This document shows positions 63,876 to 64,000 of a stretch of 64,000 bases of DNA, one piece after another. Position numbers and translations under genes: made by a program. Each line of letters starts with the position of its first letter. Within the stretch, counting starts at the first letter, position 1. A model generated the notes under the pieces. The model was not told the DNA's origin and did no database searches. It was given only the letters and a program-made list of their open reading frames with translations. This stretch comes from Gluconobacter morbifer G707 (GTDB lineage Bacteria; Pseudomonadota; Alphaproteobacteria; Acetobacterales; Acetobacteraceae). The stretch lies in contig NZ_AGQV01000004.1 of assembly GCF_000234355.1 (NCBI RefSeq), forward strand, positions 62,001 through 126,000, in the 5' to 3' direction.

Positions 63876-64000
63876 CTCCTTCCGTCGGAAATGACAGCAC
63901 CTTCTTCGCCACAACTGTGCCTTCAAAAGCTCAAGAAGAATTTAACAGACCGGCGATCTCCTCTTTTCCTTTTACCTTATTTACTGAGATTTTTTCTTTC

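Noticed and set aside
1-64000. tRNA or rRNA genes, CRISPR arrays, insertion sequences, prophage
   Set aside because: Looked for T-loop signatures, regular spaced repeats, transposase motifs and terminal inverted repeats; none was convincing.

Overview
The window is about 64 kb of compact, roughly 60% GC bacterial chromosome. Genes are packed in operons with many ATGA or GTGA start/stop overlaps. Gene content points to an alphaproteobacterium, most likely an acetic acid bacterium of the Acetobacteraceae (Gluconobacter-like). The supporting features are a FliL/FliM/DUF6468/MotE-like flagellar operon, pst-pho genes, an Rpe-heparinase pair and a TPP-controlled TonB receptor. The family assignment is inference from memory of gene content, not from a search. 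I saw no tRNA, rRNA, CRISPR array, insertion sequence or prophage.

Layout. 1-3580 (minus): a sulfur-transfer operon with two different cysteine desulfurases, a [2Fe-2S] ferredoxin and the tRNA thiolase MnmA (cut by the window edge), divergent from an alpha/beta hydrolase. 4658-10964 (plus): tyrS, a DesK/DesR-type two-component system, a membrane-anchored J-domain protein and a short UvrA-like ATPase. 11188-14029 (minus): lutABC lactate oxidation. 14425-18012 (minus): rpe, heparinase II/III-like protein and a glycosyltransferase. 18164-19423 (plus): an AGE-family sugar isomerase. 19417-21224 (minus): MFS exporter and YdcF-like protein. 21344-23425 (minus): an S46 dipeptidyl-peptidase.

23573-27993 (plus) is a thiamine-salvage operon: a TPP riboswitch followed by a TonB-dependent receptor, an APH-fold kinase and a PnuC/PnuT-type permease. 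These would give outer-membrane uptake, inner-membrane transport and phosphorylation trapping under one TPP sensor. 28042-34233 (minus) is an RND efflux operon with a small secreted protein as fourth gene, facing a TetR regulator across two GAAAC-N6-GTTTC dyads. 34999-40321 (minus) is a flagellar motor operon (fliL, fliM, DUF6468, motE-like) that ends in an 828-residue secreted protein I do not recognise. A lipoprotein lytic transglycosylase with a SPOR domain diverges from it. ansP (plus) then converges on a pstC-pstA-pstB-phoU-phoB-phoR operon (minus) that has no pstS. dps (plus) follows.

50051-63926 (minus) is an accessory-looking island: a type I secretion ABC exporter and HlyD adaptor, a Sel1-repeat protein, a three-part TPR/GT2/GT4 glycosyltransferase, an unknown protein with a ChW-like segment, a GT4 and a tandem GT2. 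Two of the glycosyltransferases carry a shared GW-containing accessory module. This is the best candidate here for an undescribed system: exporter-linked glycosylation of a secreted protein or surface glycan. The thiamine operon, with its candidate thiamine kinase, is the clearest mechanistic prediction.
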